DNA of 64,000 bases, taken from contig NZ_JAVTSS010000002.1 of assembly GCF_032678705.1 (NCBI RefSeq), forward strand, positions 1,116,001-1,180,000, given 5' to 3'. This stretch comes from Pedobacter frigiditerrae. GTDB lineage: Bacteria > Bacteroidota > Bacteroidia > Sphingobacteriales > Sphingobacteriaceae. This document shows positions 55,639 through 64,000 of this stretch, one piece after another (position 1 is the stretch's first letter; each line of letters starts with the position of its first letter). A model generated the notes under the pieces. The model was not told the origin of the DNA, made no database searches, and worked only from the letters and a program-made list of their open reading frames with translations. Made by a program: the position numbers and the translations under genes.

Positions 55639-56547
55639 ATGAAAAAAATAATTTTCTTATTAATTTTTGCAGTTGGGGTAATCGCTTCTTGTAACCGAAA
55701 AAAAACAAATAAAATTCCTGAAACCAGAACTTCAGGGACGACCAAAATTTTGGTTGACGAATCGTTTTCAAGAATTTTGGATGATCAAATTATGGTTTTC
55801 AAAAGCGAGTATCCGGATGCTTCGGTTACAACTACTGTAGGGAATGAATATAAAATTTTACCAAAGTTTTTAAATGGTGAAGTTAAGATGATTATTTTGT
55901 CTAGAATGCTAAGACCTTCTGAAGAGAGTTATTATAATCAGTTGAAATTTGCTATTTATACTGATCGGTTTGCGATAGATGGAATAGCATTAATTGCTAA
56001 TGCGAACAATTTAGATACCAATATCACCGTTAATGAAGTCTTTGATATCATGAAGGGTAACTCAAAGGCTGGTAAAAAACTTGTTTTTGATAATGCAAGT
56101 TCAAGTACGGTAAAGTATTTTATGGATTCGGCAAAAGTTACGCAATTACCAAAGGTTGGGGTGTATACTTTACAAACCAATAATGATGTAATTAAATATG
56201 TATCAGAAAATAAGGATTACATAGGAGTTGTTGGAGTTAACTGGTTGTCAGAGAGCAACAAAGACATTTTGTCATATTTGCCTCACATAAAAATAATGGG
56301 AGTAAAAAATGTAACTGGGAAAAAAGGAAGTGATTCTTATTACAAACCTACTCAAAATGCATTGATCAATGGACTTTATCCATTTTTAAGAAATGTTTAC
56401 TTAATTAATGCTGAAGGGAGAGACGGTTTAGGCACAGGATTTGCAAATTGGTTAAATAGCCCTCGTGGTCAGTTAATCGTACTCAAATCAGGACTAGGTC
56501 CTCATAAGATGATATCAAGGGATTTTAACATAAAGAACACGAACTAA
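55639..56547 (+). CDS. PstS-like substrate-binding lipoprotein
   Basis: Start taken at ATG 55639 (the annotated extension begins at 55633). A 302-aa lipoprotein with lipobox VIASC (Cys18). The fold is of the PBP-like type seen in phosphate-binding PstS: TTKILVDESFSRILDD, IILSRMLRPSEES, VFDNASSSTVKYFM, YIGVVGVNWLSE and a terminal RGQLIVLKSGLGP. A permease is absent, and the placement inside the TonB operon is typical in Bacteroidetes; a role other than phosphate uptake is likely. The ligand is unknown. Confidence 0.83.
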   Translation: MKKIIFLLIFAVGVIASCNRKKTNKIPETRTSGTTKILVDESFSRILDDQIMVFKSEYPDASVTTTVGNEYKILPKFLNGEVKMIILSRMLRPSEESYYNQLKFAIYTDRFAIDGIALIANANNLDTNITVNEVFDIMKGNSKAGKKLVFDNASSSTVKYFMDSAKVTQLPKVGVYTLQTNNDVIKYVSENKDYIGVVGVNWLSESNKDILSYLPHIKIMGVKNVTGKKGSDSYYKPTQNALINGLYPFLRNVYLINAEGRDGLGTGFANWLNSPRGQLIVLKSGLGPHKMISRDFNIKNTN

Positions 56548-56628
56548 ATTTTTAATTTAAAAATTAAATGAATATAATTGTTGCGCAGAACCAAATATAG
56601 GCCCAATAATTTTATTTAACTAAAACAA

Positions 56629-58347
56629 ATGAAGACAATGAAAACGATTAAAAAAGCGATAGCCTTAAGTTTAGGCTTAGTAATGATGGGTGGTACTGCC
56701 TCATTTGCCCAGAGTTTAGCTGATGCCAAGAAGGCAATCGACGCTGAACAGTACCAGAAAGCTACATCAATGTTAAAAACATTGGTGGCATCTCAAGCTA
56801 AAGATGGCGATAACTACTTTAGTCTTGGTAATGTTTATTTATTAACAGACGAGATCGACTCAGCAAGAGCTGTTTTTACTAGTGGTACAACTGCTGATCC
56901 TAAAAATGCATTAAACTTTGTTGGCCTTGGCCATGCAGATTTGATGGCAAACAATGCTACATCTGCAAAAACAAATTTTGATAAAGCTTTACAATTAGGA
57001 ACGAAAGATTATCAAACTTATTTGCAAATTGGAAAGGCTTATTTAGGTCAGAAAACGCCAGATTATGCTGCTGCATTACCAAATTTGCAGAAGGCAGATG
57101 AATTAGATTCAAAAGATAAAGACCCAGAAACTTTCTTAGCATTAGCTGATTATTGGGCTATGCAAGTTAAAAATACAGAAGCTTATCCATTGTATTTAAG
57201 AGCGTTGGATATTAACCCAGCATTATACCGTGCGAATGTACAAATTGGTAGAATGTATAAAATGGCTTTCGCATTTCCAGAAGCAGATACTGAATTGAAA
57301 AAAGCAGTAGCTGGTGACCCTAATTATGGACCTGCTTACCGCGAATTAGCAGAAAATGACATGCAATGGTCTCGTGCTGACGCAAAAAATGCTGAAGCGA
57401 AAAGAGCATCAGCATTAGTTAATATGCGTAAATACCTAGATTTAACTGACAAATCATTTGATTCGCGTTTGCGTTATGCTCAATTCTTAGTATTTGCTGA
57501 TGATTTTGCTACCTTAGAAAAAGAGGTCGCGACATTAAATTCGCCAGATCCAAATAACCCTAAAACTTTTGTGGTTATCCGTATGCGTGGTTATTCAGCA
57601 ATTGAGAACAAAAACTTCCCTCAGGGATTACAATATATGAATGAGCTTTTTGCAAGAAAACAAGATGCTTCACGTATTTTAGGCTCTGATTATCTTTATT
57701 TGGGTAAAGCTTTACAGGGAACAGGTAATGATAGTTTAGCTGTAATTAATATTACTAAGGCTGTGGAATTGGATTCAACAAAAGCTGAGGAATTAGCAGT
57801 GATAGCTAAGAAATATTACACAGACAAAAAATATGGGAAAGCTGCAGAAGTATATAAAAAGGTTATTGGTTTAAACTCTAAGAACCCTGCAATGGGACAA
57901 AATATCTTCTATTTAGGTATTGCTAGTTATGTTGCAGCAAATGGAAAAGATAGGGCTTTACTTGTTCAAGCGGACTCAGCGTTTTCTAAACTGACTGTGT
58001 TATCACCGGAAACTGAGGCAGCTCTTTTATATAGAGCGAGAATCAATAAATATATAGATGCAATTGATAACCCTGAAACTCAAAAAGGGTTAGCTATTCC
58101 TTTCTATCAGAAATTTATTGATTTAGTTACGGTTACTAAACCTGAAAAAGCTGCTGCAAATGCTAAAAATTTAGTTGAAACTTATAACTACTTAGGTTTC
58201 TTTGTATCTGGTACTGATAAAGAAAAAGCTAAAGAATATTTTGGGAAAACATTAGCTATTGATCCAGCTAACACTTATGCAGCTGATAATCTTAAACAAT
58301 TAAGTGCTCCGCCAGCACCTGCTAAAAAAGCACCAATTAAAAAATAG
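56629..58347 (+). CDS. Exported TPR-repeat protein
   Basis: A 572-aa protein with a signal peptide (about 1-28, TASFAQS). About ten TPR or Sel1-like helical repeats fill residues 30-550 (for example KAIDAEQYQKATSMLKTL, NYFSLGNVYLLTDEIDSA, KTNFDKALQLGTKDYQTYLQIGKAYL). The C-terminus is basic and Ala/Pro-rich. It lies 81 bp after the PstS-like gene, so it may be last in the ton operon or separately transcribed. It probably scaffolds periplasmic complexes; the partner is unknown. A strong terminator follows. Confidence 0.85.
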   Translation: MKTMKTIKKAIALSLGLVMMGGTASFAQSLADAKKAIDAEQYQKATSMLKTLVASQAKDGDNYFSLGNVYLLTDEIDSARAVFTSGTTADPKNALNFVGLGHADLMANNATSAKTNFDKALQLGTKDYQTYLQIGKAYLGQKTPDYAAALPNLQKADELDSKDKDPETFLALADYWAMQVKNTEAYPLYLRALDINPALYRANVQIGRMYKMAFAFPEADTELKKAVAGDPNYGPAYRELAENDMQWSRADAKNAEAKRASALVNMRKYLDLTDKSFDSRLRYAQFLVFADDFATLEKEVATLNSPDPNNPKTFVVIRMRGYSAIENKNFPQGLQYMNELFARKQDASRILGSDYLYLGKALQGTGNDSLAVINITKAVELDSTKAEELAVIAKKYYTDKKYGKAAEVYKKVIGLNSKNPAMGQNIFYLGIASYVAANGKDRALLVQADSAFSKLTVLSPETEAALLYRARINKYIDAIDNPETQKGLAIPFYQKFIDLVTVTKPEKAAANAKNLVETYNYLGFFVSGTDKEKAKEYFGKTLAIDPANTYAADNLKQLSAPPAPAKKAPIKK

Positions 58348-58363
58348 TAATTCTTAATAGATA

Positions 58364-58400
58364 AAAGAAAAGGCAGGGTTTGTAATCCTGCCTTTTTCTT
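58364..58400 (+). terminator. Intrinsic terminator of the TPR gene
   Basis: AGGCAGG / CCTGCCT with a 9-nt loop, A-tract before and T-run after. The loop contains the -33 element of the following nuo promoter. Confidence 0.92.
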
Positions 58401-58409
58401 TTAATTTTG
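58379..58409 (+). promoter_or_regulatory. Promoter of the nuo operon, overlapping a terminator
   Basis: TTTG at 58379-58382 (inside the terminator loop), 19 bp, TAATTTTG at 58402-58409, then nuoA ATG at 58426. This is a full consensus match with a leader of only about 10-15 nt. Confidence 0.78.
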
Positions 58410-58425
58410 CCTAAAATAATTCAAG

Positions 58426-58797
58426 ATGGAAACTGCAAGTTCGGCACAAGATTTTTTACCTATTATATTTCAAGTTATTGTTGCTTTAGGCTTTGTGGTA
58501 GTAACATTGTTTGCTACACACTTTTTAGGTCCTAAACGTAAAACGAGTGATAAGCTTTCGACATTTGAGGCAGGTGTTAAAGTGGTAGGTAATGCTCGTC
58601 AGCCATTTTCTATTAAATATTTCTTAGTTGCTATATTGTTTGTGCTTTTTGATGTAGAGGTTATTTTTATGTATCCTTGGGCTGTAAATTTTAGAGAATT
58701 AGGATGGAATGGAATCATCGAAATGTTCATCTTTATGGGAACACTCTTGTTAGGTTTCATCTATATTTTAAAGAAAAAAGCTTTAGACTGGACATAG
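58426..58797 (+). CDS. nuoA: NADH-quinone oxidoreductase subunit A
   Basis: A 123-aa subunit with three membrane helices (about 13-33, 62-84, 95-115). The typical E-A-G-V (STFEAGVKVVGNAR), the PFSIKYFLVAILFVLFDVEVIFMYPWA block and the final YILKKKALDW are present. It is part of the membrane arm at the junction with the peripheral arm of complex I. It is the first gene of nuoABCDEFG. A gap of 163 bp with a hairpin separates it from nuoB. Confidence 0.96.
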   Translation: METASSAQDFLPIIFQVIVALGFVVVTLFATHFLGPKRKTSDKLSTFEAGVKVVGNARQPFSIKYFLVAILFVLFDVEVIFMYPWAVNFRELGWNGIIEMFIFMGTLLLGFIYILKKKALDWT

Positions 58798-58919
58798 TTG
58801 AGTTTGGGTATACAGTTTGGAGTTTAAATAGTCTTCCAGCTCCAAATTCAAACTTATTTAGAAAGGTTCTAAATGCCAATACCTTAATCAATTTACTTTT
58901 AAAATATTGTAAATTTGTT

Positions 58920-58950
58920 GCTTATTCTCAATTTGGAATAAGCATTTTTT
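58920..58950 (+). terminator. Terminator-like hairpin between nuoA and nuoB
   Basis: A perfect 8-bp stem GCTTATTC / GAATAAGC with an 8-nt loop, followed by ATTTTTT, 10 bp before nuoB ATG. It could partially terminate, process or stabilise the transcript. A -7-like TAAATTTG at 58910-58917 precedes it. Confidence 0.55.
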
Positions 58951-58960
58951 GTTTAAGAAC

Positions 58961-59503
58961 ATGAGTGAAATTAATATAGTAGATGCGCCACCGGGTATAG
59001 AAGGCTCAGGCTTTTTTGCTACCTCTTTAGATAAGGTTATCGGTTTGGCTCGTTCACATTCATTGTGGCCTTTACCGTTTGCAACTTCTTGTTGTGGTAT
59101 CGAGTTTATGGCAACCATGGGTTCGCATTACGATTTTGGTCGTTTTGGTGCAGAAAGATTAAGTTTTTCTCCACGCCAGGCAGACCTTTTGATGGTGATG
59201 GGTACCATTGCAAAAAAGATGGGTCCTGTTTTAAAACAAGTTTATCTACAAATGGCAGAGCCTCGTTGGGTAATTGCTGTTGGTGCTTGCGCATCTAGCG
59301 GAGGTATTTTTGATACTTATTCCGTTTTACAAGGCATTGATGAGATTATTCCTGTTGATGTTTATGTTCCAGGTTGTCCTCCTCGTCCGGAAGCTATTTT
59401 AGATGGCTTTGGTAAGATACAGGAACTGGTTAAGAACGAATCTGGCAGAAGAAGATATTCTGATCAATACAAACAAATGTTAGCTTCTTACGGAATAGAA
59501 TAA
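58961..59503 (+). CDS. nuoB: NADH-quinone oxidoreductase subunit B
   Basis: Start at ATG 58961 (180 aa; an upstream TTG at 58949 is unlikely). It has the N2 [4Fe-4S] ligands Cys44, Cys45, Cys110 and Cys139 (SCCGIEFM, GAC, GCPPRPE). It binds the last iron-sulfur cluster next to quinone. Its TAA stop shares its last A with the nuoC ATG at 59503 (overlap of 1 nt), indicating translational coupling. Confidence 0.96.
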   Translation: MSEINIVDAPPGIEGSGFFATSLDKVIGLARSHSLWPLPFATSCCGIEFMATMGSHYDFGRFGAERLSFSPRQADLLMVMGTIAKKMGPVLKQVYLQMAEPRWVIAVGACASSGGIFDTYSVLQGIDEIIPVDVYVPGCPPRPEAILDGFGKIQELVKNESGRRRYSDQYKQMLASYGIE

Positions 59504-60003
59504 TGGCTAAAGCAACAAATACAGAAATTATTGATTTGCTTGGCGAGAAATTCGGAGAGCAACTTTTTGATGTAACAGAACCATATGGCTTACTTACTTT
59601 TTCTACCACAAAAGATAAAGTAATTAATGTTTTATCTTTCTTAAAGGAAAATGGAAAAATCAATTTCAACTTCCTGACTGACCTAACAGCAGTTCACTAT
59701 CCAGAAAAAAATCAAATAGCAGTGGTTTACCATTTGCACAGTATGGTTAGCGGAATTAGAGTAAGGCTTAAAGTTTTCTTACATGAGAATGACGCAGCTA
59801 TTCCAACTGCATCCACTTTGTGGAACGCTGCAAATTGGATGGAAAGAGAAACGTATGATTTTTTTGGAGTTAAGTTTGAAGGACATCCTGATTTAAGAAG
59901 GATTTTAAATATGGACGATTTGGGTGTACATCCTATGCTTAAACAATATCCACTAGAAGATCCAAACAGAGTTGATAAAAAAGACGAATACTTTGGTAGA
60001 TAA
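59503..60003 (+). CDS. nuoC: NADH-quinone oxidoreductase subunit C
   Basis: A 166-aa peripheral-arm subunit. The C-terminal signature WMERETYDFFGVKFEGHPDLRRIL is at residues about 108-131. It is separate from nuoD, unlike the CD fusion in enterobacteria. It overlaps nuoB by 1 bp and nuoD follows at 60010. Confidence 0.95.
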   Translation: MAKATNTEIIDLLGEKFGEQLFDVTEPYGLLTFSTTKDKVINVLSFLKENGKINFNFLTDLTAVHYPEKNQIAVVYHLHSMVSGIRVRLKVFLHENDAAIPTASTLWNAANWMERETYDFFGVKFEGHPDLRRILNMDDLGVHPMLKQYPLEDPNRVDKKDEYFGR

Positions 60004-60009
60004 GAACTA

Positions 60010-61224
60010 ATGAAGCACAATCAACCAGTATATACAGATAATGATCCGCAGAGCGAATTGGTAACCCTAAATTTAGGTCCAACTCACCCTGCTACACACG
60101 GTGTTTTTCAAAACGTTTTGCAATTAGATGGCGAGCGTATTGTTAGCGGAGTTTCTACCATTGGATATATCCATAGAGCATTTGAGAAAATTGCTGAACA
60201 TCGTCCATTCTATCAAATTACACCTTTAACCGATCGTTTAAATTATTGTTCATCTCCTATTAATAACATGGGATGGCACATGACGGTTGAGAAATTATTG
60301 AACATCCAAGTCCCAAAACGTGTTGATTACCTCCGTGTAATTATCATGGAATTGGCAAGGATTTCAGATCATATCATCTGTAACACTATTATTGCCCAAG
60401 ATACTGGAGCAACTACAACTTTCCTTTACTTATTCCAGTTTAGAGAACATATCTACGAGATTTACGAAGAGATTTGTGGTGCTCGTTTAACGACTAACAT
60501 TGGTCGAATTGGAGGTTTAGAAAGAGATTTTAATGATATCGCGTTTGCGAAAATCAATAAGTTTTTAAAAGAATTCCCTGTAGCATTAAGAGAATTTGAA
60601 AGTCTGTTAAACCGTAACCGTATTTTTATTGATCGTACTGCAGGTGTTGCTGAAGTAAGTCAAGAAAATGCTTTAAGTTTTGGTTGGACTGGCCCTTTAT
60701 TACGTGCAACAGGGGTTGATTATGATGTTCGTACTAGTGAACCATATTCATCTTATCAAGATTTCGACTTTGAAATTCCTGTAGGTACAAGTGGTGATAT
60801 TTATGATCGTTACTTAGTTCGTAACGAAGAAATGTGGCAAAGTGTGAGGATTATTGAGCAAGCTTTAGAGAAACTAAAAGCCGAGCCAAAAGGTATTTTC
60901 CACGCTGATGTGCCAGAATTTTACTTGCCAGGAAAAGAACAAGTTTACAATAACATGGAAGCATTAATCTATCACTTTAAAATTGTGATGGGAGAAATTG
61001 ATGCACCAAAAGCAGAAGTTTATCACGCTGTTGAAGGTGGTAACGGAGAGCTAGGTTTTTATTTGATAAACGATGGAGGTAGAACACCTTATCGTTTGCA
61101 CTTTAGAAGGCCAAGTTTTATTAATTATTCGATGTTCGCAAAAATGAGTGAAGGTATGCTTTTATCAGATGCCATTATTAACATGAGTAGCATGAACATT
61201 ATTGCAGGAGAATTAGATGCTTAA
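60010..61224 (+). CDS. nuoD: NADH-quinone oxidoreductase subunit D
   Basis: A 404-aa peripheral-arm subunit that helps form the quinone pocket with NuoB. Hallmarks are LNLGPTHPATHGVFQNVLQL near residue 20-38, IGYIHRAFEK, DRLNYCSSP, GARLTTNIGRIGG, the basic-cluster ending, and GGRTPYRLHFRRPSF. Length and order are normal. Its end overlaps nuoE by 8 bp. Confidence 0.96.
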   Translation: MKHNQPVYTDNDPQSELVTLNLGPTHPATHGVFQNVLQLDGERIVSGVSTIGYIHRAFEKIAEHRPFYQITPLTDRLNYCSSPINNMGWHMTVEKLLNIQVPKRVDYLRVIIMELARISDHIICNTIIAQDTGATTTFLYLFQFREHIYEIYEEICGARLTTNIGRIGGLERDFNDIAFAKINKFLKEFPVALREFESLLNRNRIFIDRTAGVAEVSQENALSFGWTGPLLRATGVDYDVRTSEPYSSYQDFDFEIPVGTSGDIYDRYLVRNEEMWQSVRIIEQALEKLKAEPKGIFHADVPEFYLPGKEQVYNNMEALIYHFKIVMGEIDAPKAEVYHAVEGGNGELGFYLINDGGRTPYRLHFRRPSFINYSMFAKMSEGMLLSDAIINMSSMNIIAGELDA

Positions 61225-61732
61225 AATAGAAGAACAACAACAACCTGTAGAATTTTCATCGGCTTTGGTAGAAAAGTTTGATGAGATTGTTAGTCGTTAT
61301 CCCGCTGGAAAACAAAAATCAGCTTTGCTACCTTTATTACATTTGGTACAAGCAGAATTTGGTTGGACTAGTGCTCCTGCAATGGATAAAGTTGCTGAGT
61401 ATTTGAATATCGAGCCAATAGAGGTTTATGAAGTGGCGTCTTTTTATAGCATGTACTTTTTACAACCTAAGGGAAAATATGTGTTAGAAGTTTGCAGAAC
61501 TGGACCTTGTTGTTTAGTTGGCGCAGAAAAAATAATGTCACATATTGAAGGAAAACTCGGTGTTAAAGAAGGCGAAGTTACGGCTGATGGTTTATTTAGC
61601 TGGAGAGGTGTTGAGTGTTTAGCGGCTTGTGGATATGCTCCAGTTTTACAAATTGGCCCTGAATACACTTTCTACGAAAACTTGACTGAACAATCAGTTG
61701 ATACATTAATAGACAATTTACGCAATAAATAA
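61217..61732 (+). CDS. nuoE: NADH-quinone oxidoreductase subunit E
   Basis: A 171-aa subunit binding the N1a [2Fe-2S] cluster with Cys93, Cys98, Cys134 and Cys138 (EVCRTGPCC and ECLAACG). It belongs to the 24-kDa subunit family and transfers electrons near FMN. It overlaps nuoD by 8 bp and nuoF by 1 bp. Confidence 0.95.
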   Translation: MLKIEEQQQPVEFSSALVEKFDEIVSRYPAGKQKSALLPLLHLVQAEFGWTSAPAMDKVAEYLNIEPIEVYEVASFYSMYFLQPKGKYVLEVCRTGPCCLVGAEKIMSHIEGKLGVKEGEVTADGLFSWRGVECLAACGYAPVLQIGPEYTFYENLTEQSVDTLIDNLRNK

Positions 61733-63108
61733 TGGGACGTAAACTATTATTAGAACATATTAACGTACCTGGCATTAACACGCTAGCTGTTTATCGAGAA
61801 AAAGGTGGTTATCGTGCAGTAGAAAAAGCACTTAAAACCTTAACTCCTGATGAAGTGGTTGAAGAAGTTAAGAAATCAGGCTTACGTGGTAGAGGTGGTG
61901 CAGGTTTCCCAACGGGGATGAAATGGAGCTTCTTGGCAAAACCAGAAGGCGTTGCTCGCTATTTGGTTTGTAATGCCGATGAATCTGAGCCTGGAACTTT
62001 CAAAGACAGATATTTAATGACTTACATTCCTCACGCTTTAATTGAAGGAATGATTGTCGCAAGTTTTGCCCTTGGTGCTAAAACATCATACATCTACGTT
62101 CGTGGTGAAATGATGCCTCAAATCCGTATTCTAGAAAAAGCAATTGCTGAAGCTAAGGCTGCTGGGTTTTTAGGTAAGAATATTTTAGGAACAGGATACG
62201 ATTTAGAATTATATGTACAGCCAGGTGGTGGTGCTTACATCTGCGGAGAAGAAACTGCTTTGTTAGAATCGCTAGAAGGTAAAAGAGGGAATCCTCGTAT
62301 TAAACCTCCTTTCCCTGCAATTGCGGGGTTATATGGTTGTCCGACAGTAGTAAATAATGTTGAATCAATTGCTGCAGTTGTGCCAATCATTAACGATGGT
62401 GGGGATGAATATGCTAAAATTGGTATTGGTAGAAGTACAGGTACAAAATTAATATCAGCTTCTGGAAACTTGGTAAAACCAGGTGTATATGAGATTGAAT
62501 TAGGCTTACCAGTTGAAGAGTTTATTTATTCTGATGAATATTGCGGTGGTATTGCAAATGGTAAAAGACTTAAAGCTACTGTAGCTGGAGGTTCTTCTGT
62601 GCCTATCTTGCCTGCCAATTTAACCTTAAAATATGCCAATGGTGAACCTCGTTTAATGAGTTACGAATCACTTTCTGAAGGTGGTTTTGCAACAGGAACG
62701 ATGTTGGGTTCAGGTGGTTTCATCGCTTTTGATGAAGACCAATGTATTGTTAGAAATACTTGGAATTTCTCTCGTTTTTATCATCATGAAAGCTGCGGAC
62801 AATGTTCTCCTTGTCGTGAAGGTACTGGCTGGTTAGAAAAAGTATTACATAGATTAGAGTACGGACACGGAAAAATGAGCGATATCGACTTGTTAGTTGA
62901 TGTGTCTAAAAAAATTGAAGGAAATACAATTTGTCCATTGGGCGATGCAGCGGCTTGGCCAGTTGCAAGTGCAATTAGACATTTTAGAGATGAGTTTGAA
63001 TGGCATGTAAAAGAGCCAGTTAAAAGCTTAAGCAGTAATTATGGTTTGGCCAATTACGCTGTTCCGATAGAGAAAAAAGTTGAAGAAGTTAAACAGGATA
63101 ATCTTTAA
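61732..63108 (+). CDS. nuoF: NADH-quinone oxidoreductase subunit F (NADH- and FMN-binding)
   Basis: A 458-aa subunit. The NADH-binding glycine-rich motif GRGGAGFPTGMKW is at 53-65, and the FMN region includes CNADESEPGTFKDR. The N3 [4Fe-4S] cluster ligands are Cys355, Cys358, Cys361 and Cys401 (ESCGQCSPCREGT). It accepts electrons from NADH. Its start overlaps the nuoE stop by one base. Confidence 0.96.
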   Translation: MGRKLLLEHINVPGINTLAVYREKGGYRAVEKALKTLTPDEVVEEVKKSGLRGRGGAGFPTGMKWSFLAKPEGVARYLVCNADESEPGTFKDRYLMTYIPHALIEGMIVASFALGAKTSYIYVRGEMMPQIRILEKAIAEAKAAGFLGKNILGTGYDLELYVQPGGGAYICGEETALLESLEGKRGNPRIKPPFPAIAGLYGCPTVVNNVESIAAVVPIINDGGDEYAKIGIGRSTGTKLISASGNLVKPGVYEIELGLPVEEFIYSDEYCGGIANGKRLKATVAGGSSVPILPANLTLKYANGEPRLMSYESLSEGGFATGTMLGSGGFIAFDEDQCIVRNTWNFSRFYHHESCGQCSPCREGTGWLEKVLHRLEYGHGKMSDIDLLVDVSKKIEGNTICPLGDAAAWPVASAIRHFRDEFEWHVKEPVKSLSSNYGLANYAVPIEKKVEEVKQDNL

Positions 63109-63110
63109 CC

Positions 63111-64000
63111 ATGAGTGATTTAATGAAAGTTACTATTGATGGTATAACGGTAGAAGTAGCACCGGGTACAAGTATTCTCAATGCCGCAAGGCAAATTGGG
63201 GGTGATATTGTGCCACCTGCGATGTGTTATTATTCTAAGTTAGAAGGTAGTGGTGGTAAATGTCGTACTTGTATTGTTAAGGTAAGTAAAGGTTCTGAAA
63301 AAGACCCTCGTCCGATGCCTAAGCTAGTTGCTTCTTGCCGTACTACGGTGATGGATGGAATGGAAGTTCAAAATATTACTTCTCCTGAGGTTTTAGAAGC
63401 TAGAAATGGTGTTGTTGAGATGTTATTGATTAACCACCCATTAGATTGCCCAATTTGTGACCAAGCTGGTGAGTGCGATTTACAAAATTTAGGCTACGAA
63501 AATGGCTTACAACGTACTCGTTATGAGTTTGAACGTCGGACTTTCGAAAGAATTGATATAGGTGATAAAATTCAGTTGCACATGAACAGATGCATTTTAT
63601 GTTATCGTTGTGTGTTTACTGCCGACCAAATTACCAATAAGCGTGTTCACGGAATTTTAAATCGTGGAGACCATTCAGAAATTTCTACTTATATCCAAAC
63701 AGCAGTTGATAACGATTTCTCAGGAAACGTAATCGATGTATGTCCGGTAGGAGCGTTGACAGATAAAACTTTCAGGTTTAAAAATAGAGTTTGGTTTACT
63801 AAACCTGTAGATGCACATAGAAATTGCGACCATGAAAAGTGCAATGGTAAGGTTACGCTTTGGTATAAAGGAGCTGATGTTTTACGTGTTACAGCCCGTA
63901 AAGACCAATTTGGAGAGGTTGAAGAGTTTATTTGTAATGAATGTAGATTTGAGAAAAAAGCAACTTCAGATTGGAACATTGAACAACCAACTGCTATTGC
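63111..64000 (+). CDS. nuoG: NADH-quinone oxidoreductase subunit G, truncated by window edge
   Basis: The first 296 complete codons are visible; the gene runs off the right edge. It starts 2 bp after nuoF. It has an N-terminal [2Fe-2S] site (Cys39, Cys51, Cys54, Cys76), the N5 site (His109, Cys113, Cys116, Cys122) and the N4 site (Cys161, Cys164, Cys167, Cys211). The molybdopterin-like C-terminal part is missing from the window. The next subunits, nuoHIJKLMN, presumably follow. Confidence 0.95.
   Translation, partial: MSDLMKVTIDGITVEVAPGTSILNAARQIGGDIVPPAMCYYSKLEGSGGKCRTCIVKVSKGSEKDPRPMPKLVASCRTTVMDGMEVQNITSPEVLEARNGVVEMLLINHPLDCPICDQAGECDLQNLGYENGLQRTRYEFERRTFERIDIGDKIQLHMNRCILCYRCVFTADQITNKRVHGILNRGDHSEISTYIQTAVDNDFSGNVIDVCPVGALTDKTFRFKNRVWFTKPVDAHRNCDHEKCNGKVTLWYKGADVLRVTARKDQFGEVEEFICNECRFEKKATSDWNIEQPTAI

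Noticed and set aside
60109..60120. CAAAACGTTTTG palindrome
   Set aside because: It is inside nuoD coding sequence, differs from the 12-mer ATCAAACGTTTG in its flank, and matches codons of a conserved block.
1..64000. CRISPR arrays, transposases, phage genes, rRNA
   Set aside because: No regularly spaced repeats, transposase or integrase motifs, or ribosomal RNA stretches were seen.

Overview
The window is an AT-rich chromosomal segment from a Bacteroidota bacterium, most likely Sphingobacteriaceae (Pedobacter-like). Evidence: four SusC/SusD-type pairs, many Bacteroidetes-style lipoproteins, a protein ending in a gliding-motility/type IX secretion C-terminal domain, split ExbB-ExbD-ExbD-TonB and Nuo operons typical of the phylum, and promoters of the Bacteroidetes type (TTTG, about 19 bp, then TANNTTTG). 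No rRNA, CRISPR array, transposase or phage gene was seen. The one tRNA is tRNA-Asp(GTC).

Layout. 1-4817: the end of a GHL10-like hydrolase, an LVIVD lipoprotein and an M16 zinc protease. 4873-9392: an amino-sugar cluster with a NagX/HGSNAT-like membrane protein, a NagB-LmbE fusion and, divergently, AnmK. 9530-19581: two SusC/D pairs separated by a DeoR regulator, followed by a DUF4397 lipoprotein, a type IX secretion cargo with SprB-like repeats, a CsbD-like small protein and an S41 protease. 25354-31116: a third SusC/D operon with a DUF1735 lipoprotein. 31277-37104: housekeeping genes (2Fe-2S ferredoxin plus ferredoxin-NADP reductase, prolyl oligopeptidase, LpxH-like phosphatase, release factor 1). 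37242-43053: tRNA-Asp, an intergenic stretch of about 445 bp and a fourth SusC/D pair. 43114-46442: a DUF5655 gene pair, a GH109-type oxidoreductase and a LacI regulator. 46574-50372: a small conserved protein, an orphan ExbD, metK with a probable SAM riboswitch leader, a lipid kinase and an SUI1-type factor. 50505-52109: pckA. 52401-58347: the ExbB/ExbD/TonB energy-transduction operon with a PstS-like lipoprotein and a TPR protein. 58426-64000: nuoABCDEFG, running off the window.

How they fit together. The ExbB/D/TonB complex would energise the four SusC transporters. The main regulatory observation is a 12-bp sequence, ATCAAACGTTTG, found at exactly three places, all intergenic: between the NagB fusion and anmK, between the DUF5655 gene and the GH109-type gene, and just upstream of lacI. 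This suggests an autoregulated LacI-family regulon linking N-acetylhexosamine release (GH109) with amino-sugar catabolism (NagB-LmbE, NagX-like, AnmK). The NagB domain of the fusion has Thr where canonical NagB has a catalytic Asp, so its chemistry may differ. A 19-bp perfect inverted repeat sits just before the start codon of the NagX-like gene. The nuo promoter overlaps the terminator of the gene in front of it.
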